A DNA stretch of 64,000 bases from Desulfuromusa sp. (GCA_016744675.1 JADGDX010000011.1:1-64000); one strand, 5' to 3'; counted from the stretch's first letter, positions 49,992-59,941 are shown. The notes: generated by a model from the sequence alone, not told the origin. Program-made: numbers and translations.

Positions 49992-51566
49992 ATGCGCCAT
50001 GTGATGACCACTGTTCTGTTATTCGCTCTGCTGTCCACTTGTTTTATCTCACCCGTTTTTGCGGACACAAATACTCCACCAACGTTTGTCGTTCCAGATG
50101 GAAAGCTCACCACAGACTTTGCCTCTGAAAGTGATTTTTCTTTCAGTGTGCTTGTACAGGATGATGGCAAAATAATAACGGCTGGATACGCCTCCATTAA
50201 CGGTGATTACGAATTTGCCTTAGCTCGCTACAACACCAACGGCAATTTGGATACGAGTTTTTCCGGTGATGGCAAAGTCACCACTGCTTTTCCTCCTCTT
50301 CAGGCGCAAGCCTTTAGTGCTACTCTCCAAGCTGACGGAAAGATCTTGTTGGCAGGGTCGAATCAAGGTGTTTTCGCTTTAGCGCGCTACAATACTGACG
50401 GCAGCCTAGATACCAGCTTTTCGGATGATGGTATGATTACATACCCCCAGTCCCTCAATGACAGTGCCACCATTCAGGATGATGGCAAAATTCTGATTGT
50501 GGGCTATAAAAACGGCGATTTTGCCTTGGCACGTCTAAATACAGATGGCAGCTTTGACAACACATTCTCCCCCCCAGAAAATACGTTGGATGCCACCCCA
50601 TCCTTTACTGAAGACTATTCCACAAGCTATCCCTCAGCTGCAGTTGTCTTAGCCCCTAATGTCCAGATCTTTGATACGGAACTTTCTACTTTTGGGAGCT
50701 ATAATGGGGCTAGTCTTACCCTCGTACGTCATGATGGTGCGAATGTGACAGACGTATTCTCGGCTTTGTCCGATTCCGGACTGACAGTCCTGACTCAGGG
50801 TAGCTACTTTGCGATAGATAGCGTCTCCATCGGCCGCGTGACCAGCAACAGTGGCGGAACCTTGACCCTGACCTTTCTCAGTAATGCAACTCAAGCTCTT
50901 GTCAGCAGAACCATGCAGCAAATTGCCTATCGTAATACCTCGGATAACCCTCCAGAATCTGTTCAGATCGACTGGACTTTTAACGATGGCAATACTGGGG
51001 AACAGGGGGACGGTGACGCAATGAGTGTGACCGGGAGTCTCACGGTGAACATCACGGCCAGAAATGATGCTCCAATACGCGTATCATATCTATCTGATCA
51101 GTCTGCTTCAGTCAATATCCCATTCAGCTACACTGTCCCCGATAATACTTTTACTGATCCTGATGATGGCACATTAACAGTCAGCATTGCTATGGTCGAC
51201 GGCACTGGGGTCCCCCCTTGGTTAAGTTTAGACCCGAGTACACACACCCTTTTAGGAACACCCTCTGTATTTGATATAGGCAGTTTGGATATTCGAGTCA
51301 CTGCAAGTGATCCGAGCGGTGCAACGGCCTCAGATGTATTTCGATTGAGCATTAGTGACGCCGACAGTGATGTTGACGGTATCAACAACAGCATTGATAA
51401 CTGTCCTACAATCACCAATCCCGATCAGAATGACGCCAACGGTAACGATATTGGTGATGCCTGTGATGCCGAGGAAGTTCAATGTGGAGCTGACCCTGCC
51501 GATCCCAATTCCACCTGTGGCAAGAGCATGCCGTGGTTACTGTTACTACTAGGTGATGATCTTTAA
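49992..51566 (+). CDS. Secreted delta-60 repeat / cadherin-like / thrombospondin-3-type surface protein
   Basis: Signal peptide; three DGKI..(A/G).Y...FALAR(Y/L)NT(N/D)G..D.(S/T)F units; cadherin-like YTVPDNTFTDPDDGTLTVS; TSP3-like DNCPTITNPDQNDANGNDIGDAC. ORF opens at TTG 49989; ATG 49992 preferred. Confidence 0.8.
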   Translation: MRHVMTTVLLFALLSTCFISPVFADTNTPPTFVVPDGKLTTDFASESDFSFSVLVQDDGKIITAGYASINGDYEFALARYNTNGNLDTSFSGDGKVTTAFPPLQAQAFSATLQADGKILLAGSNQGVFALARYNTDGSLDTSFSDDGMITYPQSLNDSATIQDDGKILIVGYKNGDFALARLNTDGSFDNTFSPPENTLDATPSFTEDYSTSYPSAAVVLAPNVQIFDTELSTFGSYNGASLTLVRHDGANVTDVFSALSDSGLTVLTQGSYFAIDSVSIGRVTSNSGGTLTLTFLSNATQALVSRTMQQIAYRNTSDNPPESVQIDWTFNDGNTGEQGDGDAMSVTGSLTVNITARNDAPIRVSYLSDQSASVNIPFSYTVPDNTFTDPDDGTLTVSIAMVDGTGVPPWLSLDPSTHTLLGTPSVFDIGSLDIRVTASDPSGATASDVFRLSISDADSDVDGINNSIDNCPTITNPDQNDANGNDIGDACDAEEVQCGADPADPNSTCGKSMPWLLLLLGDDL

Positions 51567-51576
51567 TTCCTAAACT

Positions 51577-51609
51577 AAAGCGGGGTCCGCAATGGCCCCA
51601 CTTTTTTTG
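51577..51609 (+). terminator. Rho-independent terminator
   Basis: AAAGCGGGGtccgcaatggCCCCaCTTTTTTT. Confidence 0.75.
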
Positions 51610-51860
51610 TTTCATAAATTAGGAATCTACTTTTGACACCGTGCCTGAAAGCAATCATGCTGTTTGGCAAAAGTAGTAACTTTTGAAATATCAACATTTA
51701 GACCAGATTTTTAGGTTAAGAAAAGCTCTAGGTTCATTCCACACGGAATCCCAAACACCCATAAAAACAAAATAGACCTAAGCCTAGATTAGAATCTGTG
51801 TATTTTTCTGCTCTCCCTGCTATGATTGCCTTTTACTAACGGCAGCCAAGGGGGATATAA

Positions 51861-52928
51861 ATGGCCAAAATCGACAAACTGTTTCAAGTTCTCCAACAAC
51901 AAGGAGGGTCCGACCTACACCTTTCACCGGGCAACCCCCCGATGATAAGAGCTTCGGGGCAGTTGCGATCAGCAATTGAACAAGTCCTGAACCATGAGCA
52001 GTATCGAGCTTTACTTTACGAAATCATGAGTGACGAGCAACGACTGTTTTTTGAAGAACATCATGATCTTGATTTTGCCTATGAAGTCCCAATTCTCAAT
52101 GCACGTTTCAGGGCAAATATTTTCATGGGACGGCTTGGTATAAGTGCCGTCTTCAGAATTATTCCGACCGAAATCCTAACTGTTGAGCAACTTGGCCTCC
52201 CAGAGACTGTTCTTAGTCTGACTCATTACAAAAAGGGACTTATTCTCGTCACAGGACCAACGGGAAGCGGAAAATCAACCACTTTAGCTGCCATGATTGA
52301 CCATATCAACCGAAACCGATCTGAACATATTCTGACAGTTGAAGATCCCATCGAATTTGTTCATAAGAGCCTTAAAAGTTTAATTAACCAACGTGAAGTT
52401 GGTGTCCACACTCAAAGCTTCAATTCAGCACTTAAGGCCGCTTTACGTGAAGATCCAGACATTATTCTTGTTGGTGAAATGCGTGATTTGGAAACCATTG
52501 AACTCGCAATTACTGCAGCTGAGACAGGCCACCTTGTTTTCGGTACCCTACATACAAGCAGCGCAGCAAAAACAGTTGATCGCTTAGTGAATGTGTTTCC
52601 TACGACGCAACAAGAACAAATCCGAACCATGCTCGCGGAATCGCTGCAAGGTGTTGTGGCTCAGCAACTATTACGTACCGTTGATGGAAAACGTTGCGCA
52701 GCCTTAGAGATATTAAAAGTCAACCCCGCAGCTGCAAATTTAATCAGAGAGGGAAAAACCTTCCAACTTCCTTCAATTATTCAAACGGGACGTAAAGATG
52801 GGATGCAGATGATGGATCAAGCTCTTCAGGAATTATTGAAGGCCAAACGTATTACCACTGAGGAAGCCTGCCTTTTTGCCGTAAACAAGAATCAATTCGT
52901 GTCACAGGATCAGAAAGCGGGGATCTAA
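51861..52928 (+). CDS. pilT: Type IV pilus retraction ATPase, PilT family
   Basis: Walker A GPTGSGKSTT, LREDPDIILVGEMRDLETIELAITAAETGHLVFGTLHTSSAAKTVDR. Confidence 0.93.
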   Translation: MAKIDKLFQVLQQQGGSDLHLSPGNPPMIRASGQLRSAIEQVLNHEQYRALLYEIMSDEQRLFFEEHHDLDFAYEVPILNARFRANIFMGRLGISAVFRIIPTEILTVEQLGLPETVLSLTHYKKGLILVTGPTGSGKSTTLAAMIDHINRNRSEHILTVEDPIEFVHKSLKSLINQREVGVHTQSFNSALKAALREDPDIILVGEMRDLETIELAITAAETGHLVFGTLHTSSAAKTVDRLVNVFPTTQQEQIRTMLAESLQGVVAQQLLRTVDGKRCAALEILKVNPAAANLIREGKTFQLPSIIQTGRKDGMQMMDQALQELLKAKRITTEEACLFAVNKNQFVSQDQKAGI

Positions 52929-52929
52929 A

Positions 52930-53379
52930 ATGAATAATCAACGGATTAACGTAAAAACACGTCAAGTCGTACTGACCTTAACCAATGGCTCTGAATTGAC
53001 TGGCGAAACTTTTTTACAACTCCATGGTGAACATTTATTCGGGCTACAAAAGGTTGGTGAAATCGTTAATGGTGAAGACAATTTTTTCCCATTACGATAT
53101 CAAGACAAGGTCGAATTAATAAACCTTGAACAAGTTGTATCGATTACTGTTGCAGCAGAAGAAGAATTTGACCCCCTCCTCGCTCTTGGTGAAGAGCATC
53201 GAATCTGGATTGAGCCAGCAGTAGGAGAAGCACTCAACGTCAGTATCTTTGTCAACCTCCCTGGAGGAAACAATAGAGTTAAAGATTTTCTAAATCAAAA
53301 ACTACGCTTTCTACTTTTACGCCATAAAGATCAAATTGTTTACCTAGCACGAAATAAAATTTTACGCGTCCGAGACTAA
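52930..53379 (+). CDS. Conserved hypothetical protein translationally coupled to pilT
   Basis: 149 aa; starts 1 nt after the pilT stop. Confidence 0.75.
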   Translation: MNNQRINVKTRQVVLTLTNGSELTGETFLQLHGEHLFGLQKVGEIVNGEDNFFPLRYQDKVELINLEQVVSITVAAEEEFDPLLALGEEHRIWIEPAVGEALNVSIFVNLPGGNNRVKDFLNQKLRFLLLRHKDQIVYLARNKILRVRD

Positions 53380-53435
53380 TAATATTCAAATTCCCACTTG
53401 TCTCCTTCCGTGTTTTAAAGAAGCAGCCCCATTCC

Positions 53436-53476
53436 AAATTAAGTCACTTGACTTAATTTGGTCGTTCGACTAAATT
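53436..53476 (+). promoter_or_regulatory. Promoter with tandem dyad operators upstream of tetR-RND operon
   Basis: Perfect IR AAATTAAGTCA-CT-TGACTTAATTT (53436-53459), second dyad GTCG-TT-CGAC (53461-53470); -35 TTGACT(53448), 17-nt spacer, -10 TAAATT(53471). Confidence 0.8.
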
Positions 53477-53504
53477 TCTCCTATATAAACCTCGGGAGAA
53501 TGTA

Positions 53505-54146
53505 ATGAATAAATATCAAAGCAGCAATAAAACTCAACAGGCGCTGATTGATGCCGCCGGGGAGCTAGCCTCTGAAGATGGCTTTATTGCCGTCACCACC
53601 CGCGCCATTGCTGATAGAGCTGGTGAAAACATCGGCAGCATTCATTATCATTTCGGCAGTAAAGACAAGTTGTTTGAGGTGACCCTGCAGACTGCTTTTC
53701 AGCGTTGGCTTGATCATCCGGTGGAAAAGCTTTTAACCGGATGTGATCTGAAAAGTAGAGCTGGTCAGGCCGAAGCAGTTCGTTTAGCGATCACAAGGGT
53801 TGCCAATCTCCTATTCGATAAAGACATTCCCAACTGGCACCCTCGCGTGGTCTATCAAGTTTTGCAAACGGACAACAATTTACGAAACATTGTCCTCTCT
53901 TCGGTGATGGATCCTGAGCTCGAACAGATCAGCGTATTATTAGAAGTCATCGATTCATCCTTAACCAAAGAGCTATTATCTCAACACTTTTTATTACTCT
54001 TCACTCCTTTGTTTTTTCATGCCGACTATCGCAGCGTCATTCTGCAACAGTTAGGTCGGGAAGAATACAGTCAAACATATCTTGATACTCTGCTTGATAA
54101 CTGTATCAAACGCGCTTTGCTGTATTACGAGCTACCACTTCAATAA
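53505..54146 (+). CDS. TetR-family transcriptional regulator
   Basis: N-terminal HTH ALIDAAGELASEDGFIAVTTRAIADRAGENIGSIHYHFGSKDKLF. Confidence 0.92.
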   Translation: MNKYQSSNKTQQALIDAAGELASEDGFIAVTTRAIADRAGENIGSIHYHFGSKDKLFEVTLQTAFQRWLDHPVEKLLTGCDLKSRAGQAEAVRLAITRVANLLFDKDIPNWHPRVVYQVLQTDNNLRNIVLSSVMDPELEQISVLLEVIDSSLTKELLSQHFLLLFTPLFFHADYRSVILQQLGREEYSQTYLDTLLDNCIKRALLYYELPLQ

Positions 54147-54174
54147 TTTATTTTTCAACTAAGTGAGATTCATC

Positions 54175-55062
54175 ATGTTCAAACGAAATGCTACAACCAT
54201 CTTTATCCTGCTGTTATTGCTATTGCCAGTGAGTTTTGCTGCCGCAACAGAGAACAATTCTAAATTGCAGATCAGAAACAGCTCTTTTAACCAAATTTAT
54301 CCGGGCACTGTTTTCGCCAGTCGACAGGCTAAATTAGCGTTTCGGGTTGGAGGGCCGCTCATCAAGGTGCCTGTCAAGCCAGGCGATAAGGTGAAGCAAG
54401 GTCAACTGCTGATGCAGATCGACTCGCGCGATTTTGAAGACTCCATCCACGTACTCGAAGCACAGCTAGCGGGTTCCGAGTCACGGCGCGATCATGCTCA
54501 GCGCGATTTCGACCGGGCACAGACGTTGTTCGACCAGCACGTCAGTGCCACGGCCGATTTTGACCGCGCCAAAAGCGCGTTTGACAGTGCTTTTTCTGGT
54601 GTGCAGAGTATCAAGGCCCAACTGCAAATCGCTCGACATAAGCTAAAAGACACCAAGCTAGTCGCTCCCTATAGCGGTGTAATTACCAGTCAAAGTGCCG
54701 AAAACTACGAAATGGTTAAGTCGGGACAAGAAGTTCTGGCAATTCAGGACATCTCAACGTTAGAGGTAGAGATCAAGATTCCAGAGAACGAAATTGCCCG
54801 TCGTCCTCTTAAACCCGGAATGAAGGTAACGGTTGATTTTCCGGCAATCCCAGACCGTTCTGTTAGCGCAACCTTGATTGAGTGGAATCTCTCCGCCGAT
54901 CCGATCACCCGTACCTACGCGCTGCGTTTTTCCTTTCCTGCACCAACCAACATCCATGTCCTTCCAGGAATGACAGCTGAAGTCAGCATTGCAGATAATG
55001 ATGGACAACCTTCTTCTTACTATATTCCGGAGCAGAAAAACGCCTCCGCCATCACGATGTAA
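54175..55062 (+). CDS. RND efflux periplasmic adaptor (MFP)
   Basis: Signal peptide, biotinyl-lipoyl-like VPVKPGDKVKQGQLLMQID, alpha-hairpin; ORF opens at 54163. Confidence 0.9.
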   Translation: MFKRNATTIFILLLLLLPVSFAAATENNSKLQIRNSSFNQIYPGTVFASRQAKLAFRVGGPLIKVPVKPGDKVKQGQLLMQIDSRDFEDSIHVLEAQLAGSESRRDHAQRDFDRAQTLFDQHVSATADFDRAKSAFDSAFSGVQSIKAQLQIARHKLKDTKLVAPYSGVITSQSAENYEMVKSGQEVLAIQDISTLEVEIKIPENEIARRPLKPGMKVTVDFPAIPDRSVSATLIEWNLSADPITRTYALRFSFPAPTNIHVLPGMTAEVSIADNDGQPSSYYIPEQKNASAITM

Positions 55063-55077
55063 GCGAAAGGGCGAATC

Positions 55078-58000
55078 ATGAAGTCAGAACTCTTTGCCCT
55101 ACGCAAACGCACCTTGATGATCGTCTTCACAATCTTATTGGTTGCAGCCGGAGTGATCGCATATCAAAGTCTGGGGCGTTTGGAAGATCCAACTTTCACT
55201 ATTAAAACTGCTGTCGTGGCAACCACCTATCCTGGAGCCAGTCCAGCCGAGGTCGAAGAAGAAGTCACCGACCTAATCGAAGAAGCAATTCAGGAAATGG
55301 GACAGGTCAAGGAGATCTATTCCACCTCGCAGGAAGGCTACTCCTTTGTCTACGTTGATATGCAGGACACCTTTAAGTCGCATGAATTACCACAAATCTG
55401 GGACGAACTACGTCGCAAGGTGGCTGACGTCCAGGGACAGTTACCACCAGGAGCCGGGCCTTCGGTCGTCAATGATGATTTCGGCGATGTTTATGGGGCC
55501 TACTTTGCTTTAACCGGTGAAGGTCTCACCAATTCCGAACTCAATGACTACGCTGACAGCCTAAAGACAGAGCTACTTCTGTGTGACGATGTTGCTAAAA
55601 TCGATATGTGGGGTGTCCGACAGGAAGCTATCTTCGTCGAGTTTAAGCAATCGCAACTGGCTCAGCTAGGACTCACCCCACAGCAGATCATGGGGACCCT
55701 GCAGGAACAAAATCGTGTTCAACAAAGCGGCAAAGTCAAGGTTGGAGATAATTACCTGCGTATCACCCCAACGGGAAGTTTGAGCAGTGAAGAACAGATC
55801 GCTGATCTTCTGATCGGCAGTGCCCATGGTATGGTTCGTTTGAGCGATGTTGCGACGATCTATCGTGATTACATTGATCCACCACGGAATATTCTCCGTT
55901 ACAACGGCAAAGAGGGGATTGGTCTTGGCATCTCAACCTTGGATGGTGGGAATGTTGTCACCATGGGTGACTCAATCCAAGCCAAACTGGACGAACTCGC
56001 ACCCAACAAACCACCGCAGGTCGAAATAAACTCTATCTACTATCAAAGCAAGGTTGTTGTTGAATCGATCGACACCTTCGTCATCAACCTGATTGAAGCG
56101 GTCTCCATTGTTATTGTGCTGCTGATGCTGTTTATGGGGTGGCGCACCGGCATGTTGATCGGTGCTGTCCTCCTGCTGACAATCCTTGGCACCTTTGTCG
56201 GTATGGCAGCGATGAGTATTGATCTACAAAAAATATCCCTTGGTGCGTTAATTTTAGCGTTGGGGATGCTCGTAGATAACGCAATTGTTGTCGCCGATGG
56301 GACGTTGGTGCGAATGGAACATGGCGACGATGTCGAAACGGCAGCGACCAAAACGGTCAAGGCGACTATTTGGCCGTTACTCGGAGCGACTATCGTTGCC
56401 ATCCTCGCATTTACCGCTATCGGCTTCTCACCGGGAAATATCGGCGAGTATTGTCGTTCGTTGTTCGATGTCATGGCCTTATCACTGTTCTTCAGTTGGA
56501 TTTTAGCAATCAGCGTCACCCCGCTGTTCTGTGTATGGTTCCTCAAGCCAAACAAAGCTAACAACGACCATTCCCATAACAAGGGGATCAACAAGTCTTA
56601 TCGTAACCTTCTGCACCTCTCTATCCGCCATCGTGCCATTGTCATGATTGTCACAATTATGGCATTGGGTGCGGCGCTATTCGGTTTCGGCTTTATCCCT
56701 CAATCATTTTTCCCCGATTCGACGCAGCGCTACTTTTATGTCAACTACTGGAATCCTCAGGGAACGCATATTGAGAAGACTTCCGCAGATGTTGCGGAGA
56801 TCGATCAATACATCAAAGGACTGGAGGGAGTGGTCAACACCACTTCATTTATCGGCGAAGGGGGGATGCGTTTTATCATCAGCTACGATTATCAAACGCC
56901 AAATAGCTCTTTTGGACAGATTCTGGTTGAGGTCGATGATTATCGCAGCATAGATCAATTACTGCCCGATATCGAAAAATACATGGCGGAGAACTTCCCG
57001 CAGTCTCAGCCGTTTGCAAAGAAAATTATCAATGGCATCCCATTTACCTACACCATTGAGGCCCGCTTCCGTGGACCCGACATTGCGATACTTAAAGAAT
57101 TGGCACATAAGGCGGAAAAAGTTTTCGCTGAATCCGAAAACGCCCGCGACCTACGCACCGACTGGCGGCAACCGGTTGATGTGCTGCACCCACAATTTTC
57201 CCAAACCCAAGCACGTTACGCCGGAATCACCCGGAGTGAGGTAGCCAACGCTTTACAGTGGAACTTCAACGGCGTCACCGCTGGGCTCTATCGCGAAAAC
57301 GACAAACTGATTCCGATTCAGTTTCGTTCTCCAGAAAAAGAACGGGCCAGTCTCGAGAATCTCGCCAACATTCAAATCTGGAGTTCACTACAGAACAGTT
57401 TTGTCCCACTGCGGCAAGTTTCTACAGGGATTCTTCCCGTGACTGAAGATGCGCTGGTTATGCGCCGTGATCGGCAACGGACAATCACCGTCCAATGTAA
57501 TCCAACTACCGGGCTGGCGGCCGACTACCATTCCAGCGTCCGAGACCAGATAGAAGCAATTGAATTGCCCATCGGCTACTCGATGGAATGGGGTGGTGAG
57601 TTCGAAGGTTCAGCAGAAAGCCAAGCACCACTGGCCAAAGTGTTCCCCCTCTGCGTCCTCGGCATGTTTCTGATCGTCGTCTGGCTGTTCAACTCCTTCC
57701 GCCGACCATTGATCATTTTCATGACTGTTCCACTTTCGTTGATCGGGATCACCGCTGGCCTATTATTAACCGGGCTACCCTTCGGCTTTATGTCAATTCT
57801 CGGCTTTCTCGGCCTTTCAGGAATGTTGATTAAAAACGCTATTGTGCTGATTGACCAGATCGAACAAGACCTATCTTCCGGGGTTGAGCCATATAAGGCC
57901 GTGCTCGACTCTTCGGTGAGCAGAATGCGCCCCGTGTTGATGGCCTCCGGAACCACAATTCTCGGCATGGCGCCGCTGCTGTTCGATGCCTTTTATGCGG

Positions 58001-58116
58001 CCATGGCAGCAGTCATCATGAGCGGCCTGTTCGCCGCAACGTTCCTGACGCTGATTATCGTTCCAGTTGCTTACACCAAAGTTTACAAAATCAAGGCGGA
58101 TAAAAAGCATGTTTAA
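55078..58116 (+). CDS. RND efflux permease (AcrB/MMPL superfamily)
   Basis: 1012 aa; TTYPGASPAEVEEEVTDLIEEAIQ, 12-TM layout. Confidence 0.95.
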   Translation: MKSELFALRKRTLMIVFTILLVAAGVIAYQSLGRLEDPTFTIKTAVVATTYPGASPAEVEEEVTDLIEEAIQEMGQVKEIYSTSQEGYSFVYVDMQDTFKSHELPQIWDELRRKVADVQGQLPPGAGPSVVNDDFGDVYGAYFALTGEGLTNSELNDYADSLKTELLLCDDVAKIDMWGVRQEAIFVEFKQSQLAQLGLTPQQIMGTLQEQNRVQQSGKVKVGDNYLRITPTGSLSSEEQIADLLIGSAHGMVRLSDVATIYRDYIDPPRNILRYNGKEGIGLGISTLDGGNVVTMGDSIQAKLDELAPNKPPQVEINSIYYQSKVVVESIDTFVINLIEAVSIVIVLLMLFMGWRTGMLIGAVLLLTILGTFVGMAAMSIDLQKISLGALILALGMLVDNAIVVADGTLVRMEHGDDVETAATKTVKATIWPLLGATIVAILAFTAIGFSPGNIGEYCRSLFDVMALSLFFSWILAISVTPLFCVWFLKPNKANNDHSHNKGINKSYRNLLHLSIRHRAIVMIVTIMALGAALFGFGFIPQSFFPDSTQRYFYVNYWNPQGTHIEKTSADVAEIDQYIKGLEGVVNTTSFIGEGGMRFIISYDYQTPNSSFGQILVEVDDYRSIDQLLPDIEKYMAENFPQSQPFAKKIINGIPFTYTIEARFRGPDIAILKELAHKAEKVFAESENARDLRTDWRQPVDVLHPQFSQTQARYAGITRSEVANALQWNFNGVTAGLYRENDKLIPIQFRSPEKERASLENLANIQIWSSLQNSFVPLRQVSTGILPVTEDALVMRRDRQRTITVQCNPTTGLAADYHSSVRDQIEAIELPIGYSMEWGGEFEGSAESQAPLAKVFPLCVLGMFLIVVWLFNSFRRPLIIFMTVPLSLIGITAGLLLTGLPFGFMSILGFLGLSGMLIKNAIVLIDQIEQDLSSGVEPYKAVLDSSVSRMRPVLMASGTTILGMAPLLFDAFYAAMAAVIMSGLFAATFLTLIIVPVAYTKVYKIKADKKHV

Positions 58117-59452
58117 AAATATTATCAATATAGTATTGCTTCTTTCCCTGACTGTGCCCGTCCAAGCAGCCGTTTTACCGCAAATCAACATGGCCATTCC
58201 AGAGGGAGATTTAACTTTAATAAATGCTCAGAAGATGGCTCTCGAAGCATCACCAAGTGTTCTCCAAGCATCAGCACGGATCGAAGCCGCACAAGCCGTC
58301 GTCGATCAAGCGCGCTCTGCTCTCCGACCAATGGTCAGTATCACTATTGGCAAACGCTACCAGAACAGCACCATGCAACCAGATTTGGCGCCAGAAACCC
58401 GCGTTAATGACAGCTTCAATATCTGGGGGGCCGGAATCGAAGCAAACTGGTTATTGTTTGATGGTTTCTCAAGTCAAAGTCGAATTCTTGCAACAAAGTA
58501 CCAAGTGGAGGCTTCAGAACAAACCCGCAATGAGACAAGACGCCTGCTAGCTCAAGCCGTGTCGAGTGCCTTTTATCAGGCACAGCTCGCGGTGGAAAGC
58601 ATGCTCATCGCTCAACAAAATCAGATTTTCAACCGAACATTGGAAGACGAAGCGGATAAGCGCTGGCAAGCAGGAAGTATCCCTGAAGCAGAAAAGCTCA
58701 ATTTTTCAGTCCGCGCGGTACAGGCAGAAACCGATTATCTGCGAGCAAAGCAAAGCTTTCAACTTGTCACAGCTGTTCTAGGTGAGTTGCTAGCCCTACC
58801 CGGCTCACAGCTGCCGCCAGAACTGTATCCCGTTCGCTGCGATACCAAGGTTTTATCAAGCATTATCCCTGCGTACAAAACTGAAATTGAGTATGCACTC
58901 GACATGCGCCCCGATCTGCAAGCCCTTGAAGCGTCAATTGCCGCTCTTCAGCAGAACAAGAAGGTCCACAAAGGAAACTACTGGCCAAAACTGATTCTGA
59001 ACGGTGGCTACTCTTACAGTAAATATGAGGAATTGGCTCCAGTCGATCAAGAAGAACATGATGCTTATGCAGGATTACATCTCAGCTGGGATCTTTACCA
59101 AGGGGGGCAAAAAACGGCACTGGTTAAGGAGAGTCAAAAAGAGATTTTGGCACTGCAACAGCAGAAGCAACAACAGATTCTCTCGATACAATCAGCGATA
59201 CGGCAAGCGATCGCTTCGGCCGAGGCAACTCGCGCCATGTACCAGCGTCAGCAGCAATCTCTCCTCTTAACCGAAAAAATTCGTGACCACATCGAAAAAG
59301 CCTATCGGGCTGGGGTTGCTAATCTAACGCGCTTGAATGAAGCCCAAACAGATCAGGTTCGGTCGGCAGGGGCTGAAGCGTCAAGTCGAATCAATTACCT
59401 GCTCGCCTTACAGCAACTTAAAGCAGCTAGTGGGCGAATTCTCGAATTTTAA
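58109..59452 (+). CDS. TolC-family outer-membrane efflux protein
   Basis: Signal peptide and paired TolC-like helical repeats; start ATG 58109 overlaps the RND stop by 8 nt. Confidence 0.92.
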   Translation: MFKNIINIVLLLSLTVPVQAAVLPQINMAIPEGDLTLINAQKMALEASPSVLQASARIEAAQAVVDQARSALRPMVSITIGKRYQNSTMQPDLAPETRVNDSFNIWGAGIEANWLLFDGFSSQSRILATKYQVEASEQTRNETRRLLAQAVSSAFYQAQLAVESMLIAQQNQIFNRTLEDEADKRWQAGSIPEAEKLNFSVRAVQAETDYLRAKQSFQLVTAVLGELLALPGSQLPPELYPVRCDTKVLSSIIPAYKTEIEYALDMRPDLQALEASIAALQQNKKVHKGNYWPKLILNGGYSYSKYEELAPVDQEEHDAYAGLHLSWDLYQGGQKTALVKESQKEILALQQQKQQQILSIQSAIRQAIASAEATRAMYQRQQQSLLLTEKIRDHIEKAYRAGVANLTRLNEAQTDQVRSAGAEASSRINYLLALQQLKAASGRILEF

Positions 59453-59536
59453 TTGGAGACAGGAAACGTCATAATCACAGCAGATAAAACAGGGAATTCT
59501 TTAAAGAGTAAATCTCAATCGTGACTATTCCTTGGG

Positions 59537-59941
59537 CTACTCTGCTGTGATCTCTTCCTCATTGAGGACCAATAAATAGCCATCGGGATCATGAATCCAG
59601 AGCTCACGGCGTTGATGCTCTTGATCGTCAAGTTCATAGGCAATGGGCCAATGATAGTGCTTGACCATCCGGTAAACATCATCCAAATTTTCACAATCAA
59701 TTTCCAACTGGAGACCACAACCAAGAGGGCCGCGAGTCAAATTTTGCAGGAGCGTTGGGTGTTGCGCTTCCATAATTTGCAAGGGTTGAAAAACTATTTT
59801 GATATTCCCCAAAAAGAGGACGAGAAAACTCTTTTCTGGACGACTACTTTCAATGAATTCAGAAGGGAGAAATAAAACCTCACGATAAAACGTCTCCGTT
59901 TTATTTAAGTCCTTTGCCCCCAAAGTTATATTTAACGACAT
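59537..59941 (-). CDS. VOC/glyoxalase-family protein
   Basis: GAKDLNKTETFYREVL...HQRRELWIHDPDGYLLVL; start MSLNITLG preferred (ORF opens at 59965). Confidence 0.85.
   Translation of the reverse strand: MSLNITLGAKDLNKTETFYREVLFLPSEFIESSRPEKSFLVLFLGNIKIVFQPLQIMEAQHPTLLQNLTRGPLGCGLQLEIDCENLDDVYRMVKHYHWPIAYELDDQEHQRRELWIHDPDGYLLVLNEEEITAE

Noticed and set aside
56043-56594. 183-aa minus-strand ORF inside the RND permease
   Set aside because: Antisense shadow of a conserved 1012-aa transporter; low-complexity translation.
49412-56860. Further sigma-28 -10 octamers (TTATCGGC/GCCGATAA)
   Set aside because: They fall inside glgC and RND coding sequence, and about two chance hits are expected in 64 kb.
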